Origin: Nocardioides gansuensis
GTDB taxonomy: Bacteria; Actinomycetota; Actinomycetes; Propionibacteriales; Nocardioidaceae
Length of the DNA: 64,000 bases
Direction of reading: 5' to 3'
Assembly: GCF_003076135.1 (NCBI RefSeq)
Contig: NZ_QDGZ01000002.1
Span: forward strand, 124,001 to 188,000
Below the pieces are notes generated by a model. It saw only the letters and a program-made list of their open reading frames with translations, did no database searches and was not told the origin of the DNA. The position numbers and the translations under genes were made by a program. Positions 46,513 through 54,648 of this stretch are shown one piece after another. Positions within the stretch are counted from its first letter, which is position 1, and the number at the start of each line of letters is the position of its first letter.

Positions 46513-49218
46513 GTGACCGACGCACCCGGGCAGGAGAGCGCTCCGCCGCCGCGGCACTGGGAGGCCGACGTCCTCCTGCGCGACGGACGCACCGCCCACA
46601 TCCGGCCGATCCGCGGCGAGGACGAGCAGCTGCTCGTCGACTTCTACTCCCGTGTCTCGGAGGAGTCGAAGTACTACCGGTTCTTCTCGCCGATGCCGAC
46701 GCTGTCCGACAAGGACGTCGAGCGCTTCACGCACGTCGACCACGTCAACCGGGTGGCGTTCATCCTCACCGTCGGCGACGAGATGATCGCCGTCGGCCGC
46801 TACGACGCCCTCGACAGCACCAAGGCGGAGGTCGCCTTCCTCGTCGAGGACAGGCACCAGGGCCGGGGCATCGGCCAGCTGCTGCTCGAGCACCTCGCCC
46901 AGGCCGGCCGCGAGCGGGGGATCGAGACGTTCATCGCGGAGGTGCTCCCCGACAACCAGCCGATGATCCGCACCTTCAAGGACGCCGGCTACCGCGTGAC
47001 CAGCCAGCTGGACGACGGTGTGATCGAGCTGGAGTTCCGCATCGACCCCACCGACACCGCCATCGGCGTGATGCAGCAGCGTGAGCACCGTGCGGAGTCG
47101 GCGAGCATCGAGCGCTTCTTCCGGCCGCGCTCCGTGGCCGTGATCGGCGCCAGCCGGCGGCAGGAGACCATCGGCCGCGCCCTGGTCCGCAACCTGGTGC
47201 TCGGCGACTTCACCGGCCGGGTCTACGTCGTCAACCCCAGCGCGGGCAGCGTGGCCGGCATGCCGGCGTACTCGTCGGTCGGCGACATCCCCGGCGAGGT
47301 CGACGTCGCGATCGTCGCGGTGCCCGCCGACGCCGTGCACGACGTGGTGCTCGACTGCGCTGCCAAGGGCGTGCACGGCCTGGTCGTCATCTCCTCCGGC
47401 TTCGCCGAGACCGGCGAGGAAGGCCGCCACCGCCAGCGCCGCCTGGTCGGGCTGTCCCGCTCCTACGGACTCCGGCTGATCGGCCCCAACGCCCTCGGCG
47501 TCATCAACACCGACCCCGAGATCAGGCTCAACGCGTCCCTCTCCGCCGTGATGCCGCCGCGTGGCCGCGCCGGCTTCTTCTGCCAGTCCGGTGCCCTCGG
47601 CTCGGCGATCCTGGAGAAGGTCAACAACCGCGGCCTGGGCCTCACGACGTTCGTCTCCGCCGGCAACCGCGCCGACGTGTCCGGCAACGACCTGCTGCAG
47701 TACTGGGAGGACGACGACGCCACCGAGGTCGTGCTGCTCTACCTCGAGTCCATCGGCAACCCGCGCAAGTTCTCCCGCGTCGCCCGCCGGGTGAGCCGGC
47801 GCAAGCCGATCATCGCGGTGCGCTCGGGCCGTGCGTCGCAGGGCGTGCCGATGGGCCACGCGGTCCGCAAGATCGCGGCGCCGGGACAGGCCGTGGACGC
47901 GATGTTCCGCCAGGCCGGTGTCATCCAGGTCGACACGCTGGAGGAGATGTTCGACGTCGCCCAGCTGCTCGCCCACCAGCCGCTGCCGCGCGGGCGCCGC
48001 GTCGCCGTGGTCGGCAACTCCGACGCCCTGGGCCTCCTCGCCGCGGACGCGGCGGCCGCGGTCGGCCTGGTCGTCAACAAGCAGGTCGCCCTGGGCGTGG
48101 ACGCGGGTGCCGAGGAGTTCGAGGACGCCCTCGACGCCGCCATCGACGATCCCGACGTCGACGCCGTCACCGTCATCTACATCCCGCCGCTCAACGTCTC
48201 CGGCGAGGACGTCGCCAACGTGCTCGCCGCGGTCGGCGAGCAGAGCGACAAGCCGATCGTCACCACCTTCCTCGGCGCCGAGGGCGTGCCCGAGCTGCTC
48301 CGCGTCCCCGACGTCGCCGGCTCCAGCGCCGGCCGCGGCTCGGTGCCGTCCTATCCGGCCGTCGAGGCGGCGGTGCGGGCGCTGGCGCACGTCGTGGAGT
48401 ACGCCGTGTGGCTGCGCACGCCGTCGAAGCCGCCCGCCGACGAGGAGCTGGTGGACCGGCAGGCCGCACGCCGGCTGGTCAACGAGCTGCTCATGCACCA
48501 CCCCGAGGGCCATGACCTGGAGTTCTCCGAGCAGCAGGAGCTGCTGGCGGCCTACGGCATCGACCTCTGGGAGACCATCGCGGTCGCCAGCCTCGAGGAG
48601 GCCGTGGAGGCGGGCAAGCGGCTCGGCTGGGGCGTGGTGCTCAAGGCCACGGCCGAGCACCTCCGGCACCGCCCCGACCTGGCGCACGTGCGCCGCAACC
48701 TCGACGCGCCCGAGGACATGCAGCACGCCTGGGACGCGCTCAACGCGGTGATCACCGAGCCCGAGCGGGCCGGGTTCGTGGTGCAGGAGAACGCGCCCCC
48801 CGGCGTACCCATCGGGATCTCCTCCCTGGAGGACCCGTTGTTCGGCCCCGTCATCTCCTTCGGCATCGGGGGCCCGCTCACCGAGCTGCTGGGAGACCGG
48901 TCCTTCCGGATCCCGCCGCTGGCCGAGCACGACGCCCAGGACATGGTCCGCGAGATCAAGGCCTCACCGCTGCTGTTCGGCTACCGCGGCAGCGAGATCG
49001 TCGACGTCTCCGAGATCGAGCGGCTGGTGCGCCGGGTGGCCCAGCTCCAGCACGACCTGCCGCAGATCCGGTCCCTCGAGCTGCCGCTGGTCCTCGCCGG
49101 CGCGGAGGGCACGTCGGTGCTCGGCGCCTCGATGCGGATCGAGCCGGTGATCGACCCGAGGTCGGACTGGTTCGTGCGGCGGCTCTCCACACCACCGGGC
49201 GACACCCTGCCCGAGTAG
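46513..49218 (+). CDS. GNAT acetyltransferase fused to an ADP-forming acyl-CoA-synthetase-like protein (Pat type)
   Basis: The 901-residue fusion begins with a GNAT domain (about residues 20-185; acetyl-CoA loop [14 protein letters not shown]). A CoA-binding Rossmann domain ([18 protein letters not shown], about 205-300), a succinyl-CoA-ligase-like domain and a C-terminal ATP-grasp domain follow. In bacteria this architecture belongs to protein lysine acetyltransferases such as Pat, which silence acetyl-CoA synthetase; GNAT-first order is typical of actinobacteria. The segment [15 protein letters not shown] replaces the usual SSHTG loop of active ligases, so this half may only sense CoA or acyl groups. 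It starts leaderless and stands alone. Confidence 0.88.
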   Translation: MTDAPGQESAPPPRHWEADVLLRDGRTAHIRPIRGEDEQLLVDFYSRVSEESKYYRFFSPMPTLSDKDVERFTHVDHVNRVAFILTVGDEMIAVGRYDALDSTKAEVAFLVEDRHQGRGIGQLLLEHLAQAGRERGIETFIAEVLPDNQPMIRTFKDAGYRVTSQLDDGVIELEFRIDPTDTAIGVMQQREHRAESASIERFFRPRSVAVIGASRRQETIGRALVRNLVLGDFTGRVYVVNPSAGSVAGMPAYSSVGDIPGEVDVAIVAVPADAVHDVVLDCAAKGVHGLVVISSGFAETGEEGRHRQRRLVGLSRSYGLRLIGPNALGVINTDPEIRLNASLSAVMPPRGRAGFFCQSGALGSAILEKVNNRGLGLTTFVSAGNRADVSGNDLLQYWEDDDATEVVLLYLESIGNPRKFSRVARRVSRRKPIIAVRSGRASQGVPMGHAVRKIAAPGQAVDAMFRQAGVIQVDTLEEMFDVAQLLAHQPLPRGRRVAVVGNSDALGLLAADAAAAVGLVVNKQVALGVDAGAEEFEDALDAAIDDPDVDAVTVIYIPPLNVSGEDVANVLAAVGEQSDKPIVTTFLGAEGVPELLRVPDVAGSSAGRGSVPSYPAVEAAVRALAHVVEYAVWLRTPSKPPADEELVDRQAARRLVNELLMHHPEGHDLEFSEQQELLAAYGIDLWETIAVASLEEAVEAGKRLGWGVVLKATAEHLRHRPDLAHVRRNLDAPEDMQHAWDALNAVITEPERAGFVVQENAPPGVPIGISSLEDPLFGPVISFGIGGPLTELLGDRSFRIPPLAEHDAQDMVREIKASPLLFGYRGSEIVDVSEIERLVRRVAQLQHDLPQIRSLELPLVLAGAEGTSVLGASMRIEPVIDPRSDWFVRRLSTPPGDTLPE

Positions 49219-49225
49219 GGCGTGA

Positions 49226-49231
49226 AAGACT
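49226..49231 (+). promoter_or_regulatory. -10-like hexamer before DUF5998
   Basis: AAGACT ends 6 bases before the ATG at 49238. It matches only the A and T of TAnnnT. Confidence 0.35.
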
Positions 49232-49237
49232 CCGGAC

Positions 49238-49816
49238 ATGCGCAACAAGACGTCCGACCGCGCCGATGACCTCCGCACGGCCATCGAGCGCACGGGCTAC
49301 TACCCGGAGGTCGTCGCCGACGGTGTCCTCTCCGCCCTCGCGGGGGAGGACGTCACCGACTTCTACGTCCACCACGAGCCGACGTTCGACCGCGACGAGG
49401 TGCGCCGCCATCTGACGGTGGTCGTGCTGACGCCGAGCCGGCTGATCGTGGCCCACACCGACGAGCACCCCGGCGACGACCTGCTGCCCGAGCCCTACAC
49501 GTCCACCTCGACCGAGGCGATCGCCCTGTCGGCGGTGCGCTCCGTGGTGGTGACCCGGATGGTCGCCAACCCCACGAGCGGTCCTGCGCCCGCCGCCGAG
49601 GTGGTGCTCACGATCGGCTGGGGCGGAGTGGGGCGCGTCGACCTCGAGCCCGCCGGCTGCTCGGACCCGCAGTGCGAGGCCGACCACGGCTACACCGGCA
49701 TGATCGCGGGCGACGACTTCTCGCTCCGCGTCTCGGCCGCGGCCGAGGGCCGCCAGGCCGTCGACGGGCTGCTGTCGTTCGCCGAGTCCCTGTCCGCCAG
49801 CACCCACTCCACGTGA
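49238..49816 (+). CDS. DUF5998 family protein
   Basis: The 192-residue protein matches the actinobacterial DUF5998 family. It starts with DLRTAIERTGYYPEVVADGVLSALAGE and has a beta-rich middle (VVVLTPSRLIVAHTDEH). A C-terminal CSDPQCEADHGYTG segment has Cys, Cys and His that could bind a metal. No biochemical role is known to me. It overlaps the phosphodiesterase gene in a GTGA, a pair conserved in actinobacteria by my recollection, which suggests joint function. Confidence 0.82.
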   Translation: MRNKTSDRADDLRTAIERTGYYPEVVADGVLSALAGEDVTDFYVHHEPTFDRDEVRRHLTVVVLTPSRLIVAHTDEHPGDDLLPEPYTSTSTEAIALSAVRSVVVTRMVANPTSGPAPAAEVVLTIGWGGVGRVDLEPAGCSDPQCEADHGYTGMIAGDDFSLRVSAAAEGRQAVDGLLSFAESLSASTHST

Positions 49817-50940
49817 CCGCGTTCACGGAGCCGGCCTACGGCGTGCGCTCCCTTGGCGACGTCGTGCCCGCGGTGGCGCGGGCCCTCGGCGGCTCGGCCT
49901 CGGACGGCCTGGTCGCGCCATCGGGGCTCGTACTCCCCGACGCCGCGTCGTACGTCCTCTTCCTCGTCGACGGCCTGGGCGCCGAGCTGCTGCGCCGCTA
50001 CGCCCACGCCGCGCCGTACCTCTCCTCCCTGGTCGAGGGCAGCACGACCGGCACCGCGGGCGTCCCTTCGACCACCGCGACGAGCCTCACCTCGCTCGGC
50101 ACCGCGCTCACGCCCGGCAGCCACGGCCTGGTCGGCTTCACCGCGCGCATCCCCGGCACCGACCGGCTGCTCAACCACCTGTGGTGGGACAAGGACGTCG
50201 ACCCGGTCGAGTGGCAGCCGCACCCGACGGCGTTCGCGCGGCTGGTGGCGGGCGGCGTGCAGGTGACGGTCATCAACAAGCGCGAGTTCAACGGCACCGG
50301 CCTGACCATCGCGGCCCACCGGGGGGCGGAGTACGTCGGGGCCGACCGCGTCGGCGAGCGGATCGCGGCCGTCGTGGCCGCCGCGGGTGGGCGGCCGTCG
50401 CTGACCTACGTCTACGACTCCGACCTCGACTGGACGGGCCACAAGTTCGGCGTCGCGTCGACCCAGTGGCTCCAGCAGCTGGCCATGGTCGACGCGGAGG
50501 CCGAGCAGATGCGCGAGGCGCTGCCCGCGTCCGTGCGCCTCCTGGTGGTCGCCGACCACGGGATGGTCGACAGCCCGACTTCGTCGCGCATCGACGTCGA
50601 CGAGGTCACCGAGCTGCGCGACGGCGTGGCCCTGCTCGGCGGGGAGGCGCGGTTCCGCCACCTCTACTGCGCCCGCGGGGCCGTCGCGGACGTCGCCGCC
50701 ACCTGGCGCGAGGTGCTGGGCTCCCGGGCCGAGGTGCTGACCCGCGACGAGGTTGCGCTGCGCGGCTGGTTCGGCGCCCTGACCCCCTCGGTGCTGCCGC
50801 GGATCGGCGACGTGGTGGTCGCCTGCCGCGACGACGCGGCGATCGTGTCGACGGTCGAGTTCCCCTACGAGAAGACGCTCGTCGGGCTGCACGGCTCGCT
50901 CACCGCTGCCGAGATGCTGATCCCGATCCTCGTCGACTGA
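49813..50940 (+). CDS. Alkaline-phosphatase-superfamily nucleotide pyrophosphatase/phosphodiesterase
   Basis: The 375-residue enzyme belongs to the metal-dependent alkaline phosphatase superfamily, nearest to NPP-type phosphodiesterases. FLVDGLGAELL gives the first metal Asp, STTATSLTSLGTAL the Thr nucleophile region, and YDSDLDWTGHKFG and VVADHGMVD the second metal site and His. No signal peptide is visible, so it is cytoplasmic. Substrate could be a nucleotide sugar, cyclic nucleotide or phosphonate. It is translationally coupled to DUF5998. Confidence 0.87.
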   Translation: MTAFTEPAYGVRSLGDVVPAVARALGGSASDGLVAPSGLVLPDAASYVLFLVDGLGAELLRRYAHAAPYLSSLVEGSTTGTAGVPSTTATSLTSLGTALTPGSHGLVGFTARIPGTDRLLNHLWWDKDVDPVEWQPHPTAFARLVAGGVQVTVINKREFNGTGLTIAAHRGAEYVGADRVGERIAAVVAAAGGRPSLTYVYDSDLDWTGHKFGVASTQWLQQLAMVDAEAEQMREALPASVRLLVVADHGMVDSPTSSRIDVDEVTELRDGVALLGGEARFRHLYCARGAVADVAATWREVLGSRAEVLTRDEVALRGWFGALTPSVLPRIGDVVVACRDDAAIVSTVEFPYEKTLVGLHGSLTAAEMLIPILVD

Positions 50941-50977
50941 AGCCGGGGGTGCGGCCCAGGTCGTACGGCGCGGCGCG

Positions 50978-51625
50978 TCAGCCGAACGGCAGCGGCTCGG
51001 GCGCCAGCGAGACCGCCTTGGCGCGCTCCGCGGTGAGCCGGCGGCGGTGGTGCTGGCGGCAGAGCACCTCGTAGGCGACCTCCGCCGGCTCGGCCTGGTC
51101 GACATCGCCGACCACGACCACGTCGCCCTCGGTCACCATCACGCCGTCGACGGTGCGGGCGTTGTGGGTGGCGCGCTTGCCGCACCAGCACAGCGCCTCG
51201 ACTTGGAGGACGTTCATCCGGTCGGCGAGCTCCACGAGCCGGGCGCTGCCGGGGAACATCAGCGACCGGAAGTCGGTGAGGATGCCGAAGGCGAAGACGT
51301 CCATCTGCAGCTCGTCGACGACCTTCGCGAGCTGGTCGATCTGCTCGCGCGTGTAGAACTGGGCCTCGTCGCAGATCAGGTAGTCGATCCGGGCGCCCTG
51401 GGTGAGGGAGCGCACGACGTAGTGCCAGAAGTCGAAGTCCTCGGTCACCTCCAGGGCCTCGTGCGTCAGGCCGAGCCGGCTGGAGAGCACCGACTCACCG
51501 GCGCGGTCGTGGGCGGTGAAGATCCGCCCGATCCGGCCCCGCGCCGCGTGGTTGTGGTTGGTCTGGAGGGCGAGTGTGGACTTGCCGCTGTCCATCGTGC
51601 CGGTGAAGAAGTGCAGCTCTGCCAT
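50978..51625 (-). CDS. tdk: Thymidine kinase (type II)
   Basis: The 215-residue kinase phosphorylates thymidine in the salvage pathway. It has the P-loop FTGTMDSGKST, the DEAQFYTREQ catalytic segment with the general-base Glu, and four zinc ligands from CWCGKRAT and the C-terminal LCRQHH. This is the tetrameric TK1-like bacterial class. The ATG at 51625 has GATCGT 6 bases upstream and GGAGGA 10 bases upstream, so leadered or leaderless starts are both possible. Confidence 0.95.
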   Translation of the reverse strand: MAELHFFTGTMDSGKSTLALQTNHNHAARGRIGRIFTAHDRAGESVLSSRLGLTHEALEVTEDFDFWHYVVRSLTQGARIDYLICDEAQFYTREQIDQLAKVVDELQMDVFAFGILTDFRSLMFPGSARLVELADRMNVLQVEALCWCGKRATHNARTVDGVMVTEGDVVVVGDVDQAEPAEVAYEVLCRQHHRRRLTAERAKAVSLAPEPLPFG

Positions 51626-51631
51626 GAGGCG

Positions 51632-51637
51632 ACGATC
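51632..51637 (-). promoter_or_regulatory. -10-like hexamer before tdk
   Basis: GATCGT ends 6 bases before the ATG at 51625. It overlaps a possible GGAGGA ribosome site, so the call is ambiguous. Confidence 0.3.
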
Positions 51638-51661
51638 CTCCCACAGCGGACCTGCGCGACG

Positions 51662-52126
51662 TCACGTAGCCGCGCCGCCCGTCGTGGCAGCCGACGCGCC
51701 GCCGTCGTCCCGGCTGCGCAGCACGTGGGCCACCCACAGCACGAAGACGGCGTCCTCGGCGGGCAGGTCCTGCGTCGTCTCCAGCACGGGCCGGTTGCCC
51801 CACGACGAGGCCTTGCCGACCTCGCCGACGGGGACGCCGTCGCGCAGGAGCCGCAGCCGGCTGCTGAGCCACCCGGCCCGCTCGAGCCTGTAGATGCCGG
51901 TCGGCGTGGTGATCTCCTGCGTCGCCGAGAAGAACGTCGGCCGGTGGGCCCGCAGCAGCGGGGTGTCGCCCTGGAAGCCCCTCAGCTCGCGGCCCTCCGC
52001 CCGGAACGCCCACACCTGGCCGTCGACCTCCACCTCGGCCCGGGTGCGCAGCAGCGCCTTCCGCACGCCACCCATCACCTGGCCGTCGGCGAGCAGGACG
52101 TCGCCCTTCCCCCATTCCCAGCGCAT
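51662..52126 (-). CDS. Uncharacterised protein (154 aa)
   Basis: The protein has 154 residues, begins WEWGKGDVLLADGQVMGG and is predicted to be a mixed beta protein resembling LURP-one/tubby-type or phospholipid-scramblase-like folds in its regular strand pattern, which I cannot confirm. No signal peptide or helix is present. The C-terminal 15 residues are disordered Gly/Ala/Thr. The start is well placed after TACCGT (6 bases). It is divergent from the rhodanese gene with only 48 bases between the starts. Confidence 0.6.
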   Translation of the reverse strand: MRWEWGKGDVLLADGQVMGGVRKALLRTRAEVEVDGQVWAFRAEGRELRGFQGDTPLLRAHRPTFFSATQEITTPTGIYRLERAGWLSSRLRLLRDGVPVGEVGKASSWGNRPVLETTQDLPAEDAVFVLWVAHVLRSRDDGGASAATTGGAAT

Positions 52127-52132
52127 GTGCTC

Positions 52133-52138
52133 ACGGTA
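52133..52138 (-). promoter_or_regulatory. -10 hexamer of a probable leaderless promoter (154-aa protein)
   Basis: TACCGT ends 6 bases before the ATG at 52126. Confidence 0.55.
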
Positions 52139-52162
52139 GCGGTGCCTCCGGTCGGGGTGCGG

Positions 52163-52168
52163 CAGGAT
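52163..52168 (+). promoter_or_regulatory. -10-like hexamer before the sulfurtransferase
   Basis: CAGGAT ends 6 bases before the ATG at 52175; the same hexamer and spacing occur before the HhH-GPD gene. Confidence 0.4.
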
Positions 52169-52174
52169 GACGAC

Positions 52175-52987
52175 ATGACGGGTCCACTGATCTCCGCCGA
52201 CGAGCTGGCCGAACGGCTGGACGAGGTCACGGTCCTCGACGTCCGCTACCAGCTGGGCGGACCGCCCGGCCACGCCGACTACGTCGCGGGCCACGTCCCG
52301 GGCGCGCGCTTCGTCGACATGGACGCCGACCTCGCCGACCCGCCGGGCGCCGGCGGGCGTCACCCGCTGCCGGAGGAGGCCAGGTTCGAGCAGGCGATGC
52401 GCCGGGCCGGGGTCTCGATGGACCGCCCCGTCGTCGTGTACGACGCGTGGCAGGGGCGCGCTGCCGCCCGCGCCTGGTGGCTGCTGCGCCACCACGGCCA
52501 CCACGACGTCCGGGTGCTCGACGGCGGGTGGCCCGCCTGGCTGGCAGCGGGTGGGCAGGTCGAGACGGGTGACCGCGAGCAGGGGGAGGGTGACTTCACC
52601 GCGAGCCCGACCAAGGGGATGCCGAAGGTGGAGGCCGACGAGGTCCCCGGCATCGACGTCCTGGTCGACGCACGCGCCCCCGAGCGCTACCGCGGCGACA
52701 TCGAGCCGGTCGACCCGGTGGCGGGCCACATCCCGGGAGCCGTCAACGTGCCGACCACGGACAACGTGGGGGAGGACGGCCGCTTCAAGGACCCCGCCAC
52801 GCTGAGGAGCCTCTACGAGGCGGCCGGCGCGCGGGACGGCGCCCGTGTCGCGGCGTACTGCGGCTCCGGCGTGACCGCCACCCACGACATCCTCGCGATG
52901 GAGGTCGCCGACATCGCCGCGGCGCTCTACCCCGGCAGCTGGAGCGGCTGGATCACCGATCCCGACCGCCCGGTGGAGCGGGCCTGA
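52175..52987 (+). CDS. Thiosulfate/mercaptopyruvate sulfurtransferase (two rhodanese domains)
   Basis: The 270-residue enzyme has two rhodanese domains. The N-terminal one lacks the nucleophile (VYDAWQGRAAAR has Asp at the Cys position) and is structural. The C-terminal one holds the catalytic loop AYCGSGVTA with the persulfide-forming Cys. The CGSGVTA loop is typical of the 3-mercaptopyruvate/thiosulfate group. The next gene, DUF72, begins 3 bases after its stop, so they are co-transcribed. Confidence 0.92.
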   Translation: MTGPLISADELAERLDEVTVLDVRYQLGGPPGHADYVAGHVPGARFVDMDADLADPPGAGGRHPLPEEARFEQAMRRAGVSMDRPVVVYDAWQGRAAARAWWLLRHHGHHDVRVLDGGWPAWLAAGGQVETGDREQGEGDFTASPTKGMPKVEADEVPGIDVLVDARAPERYRGDIEPVDPVAGHIPGAVNVPTTDNVGEDGRFKDPATLRSLYEAAGARDGARVAAYCGSGVTATHDILAMEVADIAAALYPGSWSGWITDPDRPVERA

Positions 52988-52990
52988 CGC

Positions 52991-53815
52991 ATGGGCGGCG
53001 ACGTCCGCATCGGCATCTCCGGGTGGACCTACCCGAGGTGGCGCGGCGACTTCTACCCCAAGGGGCTGCCGCACCGCCGCGAGCTGGAGTATGCCGCGAC
53101 GCACCTTACGTCGATCGAGATCAACGGCTCGTTCTACTCGCTGCAGCGGCCGTCGTCCTACCGGAAGTGGCACGACGAGGTGCCCGACGACTTCGTCTTC
53201 GCGGTGAAGGGCGGCCGCTTCATCACCCACCTCAAGCGGCTGCGCGACGTCGAGGCGCCGCTGGCCAACTTCTTCGCCTCCGGCGTGCTCGCGCTCGGCC
53301 CCAAGCTCGGGCCGATCCTGTGGCAGCTGCCGGAGAACCTGAAGTTCGACGCGCAGCTCCTCGACGACTTCCTGGGCCGGCTGCCGCGCACGACGACCGA
53401 GGCCGTCGAGCTGGCCAAGAAGCACGACGACCGGCTCTCCGGAGACCGGCTGCACCTGGAGACCGACGCCGAACGGAAGGTCAAGCACGCCCTGGAGTTC
53501 CGCAGCAAGACCTTCGATGTCGCGGAGGCGTGCCGGATCCTCAGGAAGCACGAGGTCGCCTGCGTCCTGGCCGACACCGCCGGGCGCTGGCCGAAGGTCG
53601 AGGCGGACACCGCGGACTTCCGCTACGTGCGGCTGCACGGCGACAAGGAGCTCTACGCCAGTGGCTACGGCGACCGCTCGCTCGACGGGTGGGCGAAGAA
53701 GGTCCGCGGGTGGGCGGGGGAGCAGGACGTGTTCGTCTACTTCGACAACGACGTCAAGGGCCACGCGCCGCACGACGCGATGCGGCTGCTCGAGCGCGTC
53801 AGTCGAGGACGGTGA
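52991..53815 (+). CDS. DUF72 family TIM-barrel protein
   Basis: The 274-residue product matches DUF72 (YecE type), a TIM-barrel family of unknown function. RIGISGWTYPRWRGDFYP, EINGSFYSLQRPSSYRKW and FVYFDNDVKGHAPHDAMRL are hallmark segments. The YSLQRP loop and FDND acids cluster at the presumed active site. It follows the rhodanese gene closely and its 3' end overlaps the convergent MOSC gene by 17 bases. Confidence 0.9.
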   Translation: MGGDVRIGISGWTYPRWRGDFYPKGLPHRRELEYAATHLTSIEINGSFYSLQRPSSYRKWHDEVPDDFVFAVKGGRFITHLKRLRDVEAPLANFFASGVLALGPKLGPILWQLPENLKFDAQLLDDFLGRLPRTTTEAVELAKKHDDRLSGDRLHLETDAERKVKHALEFRSKTFDVAEACRILRKHEVACVLADTAGRWPKVEADTADFRYVRLHGDKELYASGYGDRSLDGWAKKVRGWAGEQDVFVYFDNDVKGHAPHDAMRLLERVSRGR

Positions 53816-54638
53816 CCTCGTCGCCGAGCGTGATGCGCCCGGTGGTCTCGGGGATCAGGTTGACGGCGAAGAGCACGGTGCCGTCGGCCGCCCGCCGGTG
53901 GCGTGCCAGCGTGCGGATCGGCTCCTTGCCCGTCTCGAGGGTGTCGAGGTCGACGGTCGTCAGCACGCAGCGATCCGACGGCTTGGCCATCCGCAGCCGC
54001 ACCTCGCCCACCTGCACACGGCTCCAGCCGTCCTCGGCGAACGGCTCGTTGCCGTCGACCACGAGGTTGGGCCGGAACCGCTCCATCGGCACGGCTACCG
54101 GCTCCTCACCGCGCTCGACGGCGGTCTCGGCGACCCAGTCGTTGAGGCGGGCGAGCGAAGCCGTCGAGGCCAGGGTGACCGGATAGCCGTCGGCGTACGC
54201 CGTGTGGTCGCCCTCGCGGGTGTAGACGGGGTTGAGCCGCCGCCGGGTCGGGTCGTCGCACCAGACGAGGCGGAGGTCGTCGCGGCCCAGCGCCTTGCAC
54301 AGCCAGGCGTCGGCCTCCACCCCAGCCGGTATGCCCCGGAGCTCGCGGGAGAACAGGCGGACGGGCACCGGGTCGCCGGCCGGCAGGCCGACGTGGAGCG
54401 CGTCGAGGCCGGGGGCGCGCAGCCGCAGGGCGGCACCGAGGCCGGGCCAGGTTGCCGGGGTGTCGGCCACGACCGCGAGAAGCGCGTGTGCCTCGCGCGC
54501 GGTCACCGCTGCACCGGCGCCGTCGACCACGATCCACGACCGGTCGTCGGCGAGGCCGCGCGGCAGCACCTCCGACGCCGGCAGCGGCCGGATGGCCGTG
54601 CTCTTGACCGGATGGACAGCGATCCCCGTGAGCCTCAC
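53799..54638 (-). CDS. MOSC-domain protein (YcbX/mARC-like)
   Basis: The 279-residue protein has an N-terminal MOSC beta-barrel (LTGIAVHPVKSTAIRPL) and a C-terminal MOSC domain in which MAKPSDRCVLTTVDLDT carries the Cys expected to bind the molybdenum cofactor sulfur. Relatives (YcbX, mARC) reduce N-hydroxylated compounds. No ferredoxin domain is fused, so an external reductant is needed. GTG at 54638 gives the family N-terminus, with AGGA 9 bases upstream. It lies 10 bases downstream of the acyl reductase stop. Confidence 0.85.
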   Translation of the reverse strand: MRLTGIAVHPVKSTAIRPLPASEVLPRGLADDRSWIVVDGAGAAVTAREAHALLAVVADTPATWPGLGAALRLRAPGLDALHVGLPAGDPVPVRLFSRELRGIPAGVEADAWLCKALGRDDLRLVWCDDPTRRRLNPVYTREGDHTAYADGYPVTLASTASLARLNDWVAETAVERGEEPVAVPMERFRPNLVVDGNEPFAEDGWSRVQVGEVRLRMAKPSDRCVLTTVDLDTLETGKEPIRTLARHRRAADGTVLFAVNLIPETTGRITLGDEVTVLD

Positions 54639-54648
54639 GGAGGCATTC

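Noticed and set aside
46039..48930. 963-codon minus-strand open frame
   Set aside because: It is the antisense shadow of the Pat-like gene; the composition is typical of high-GC complements.
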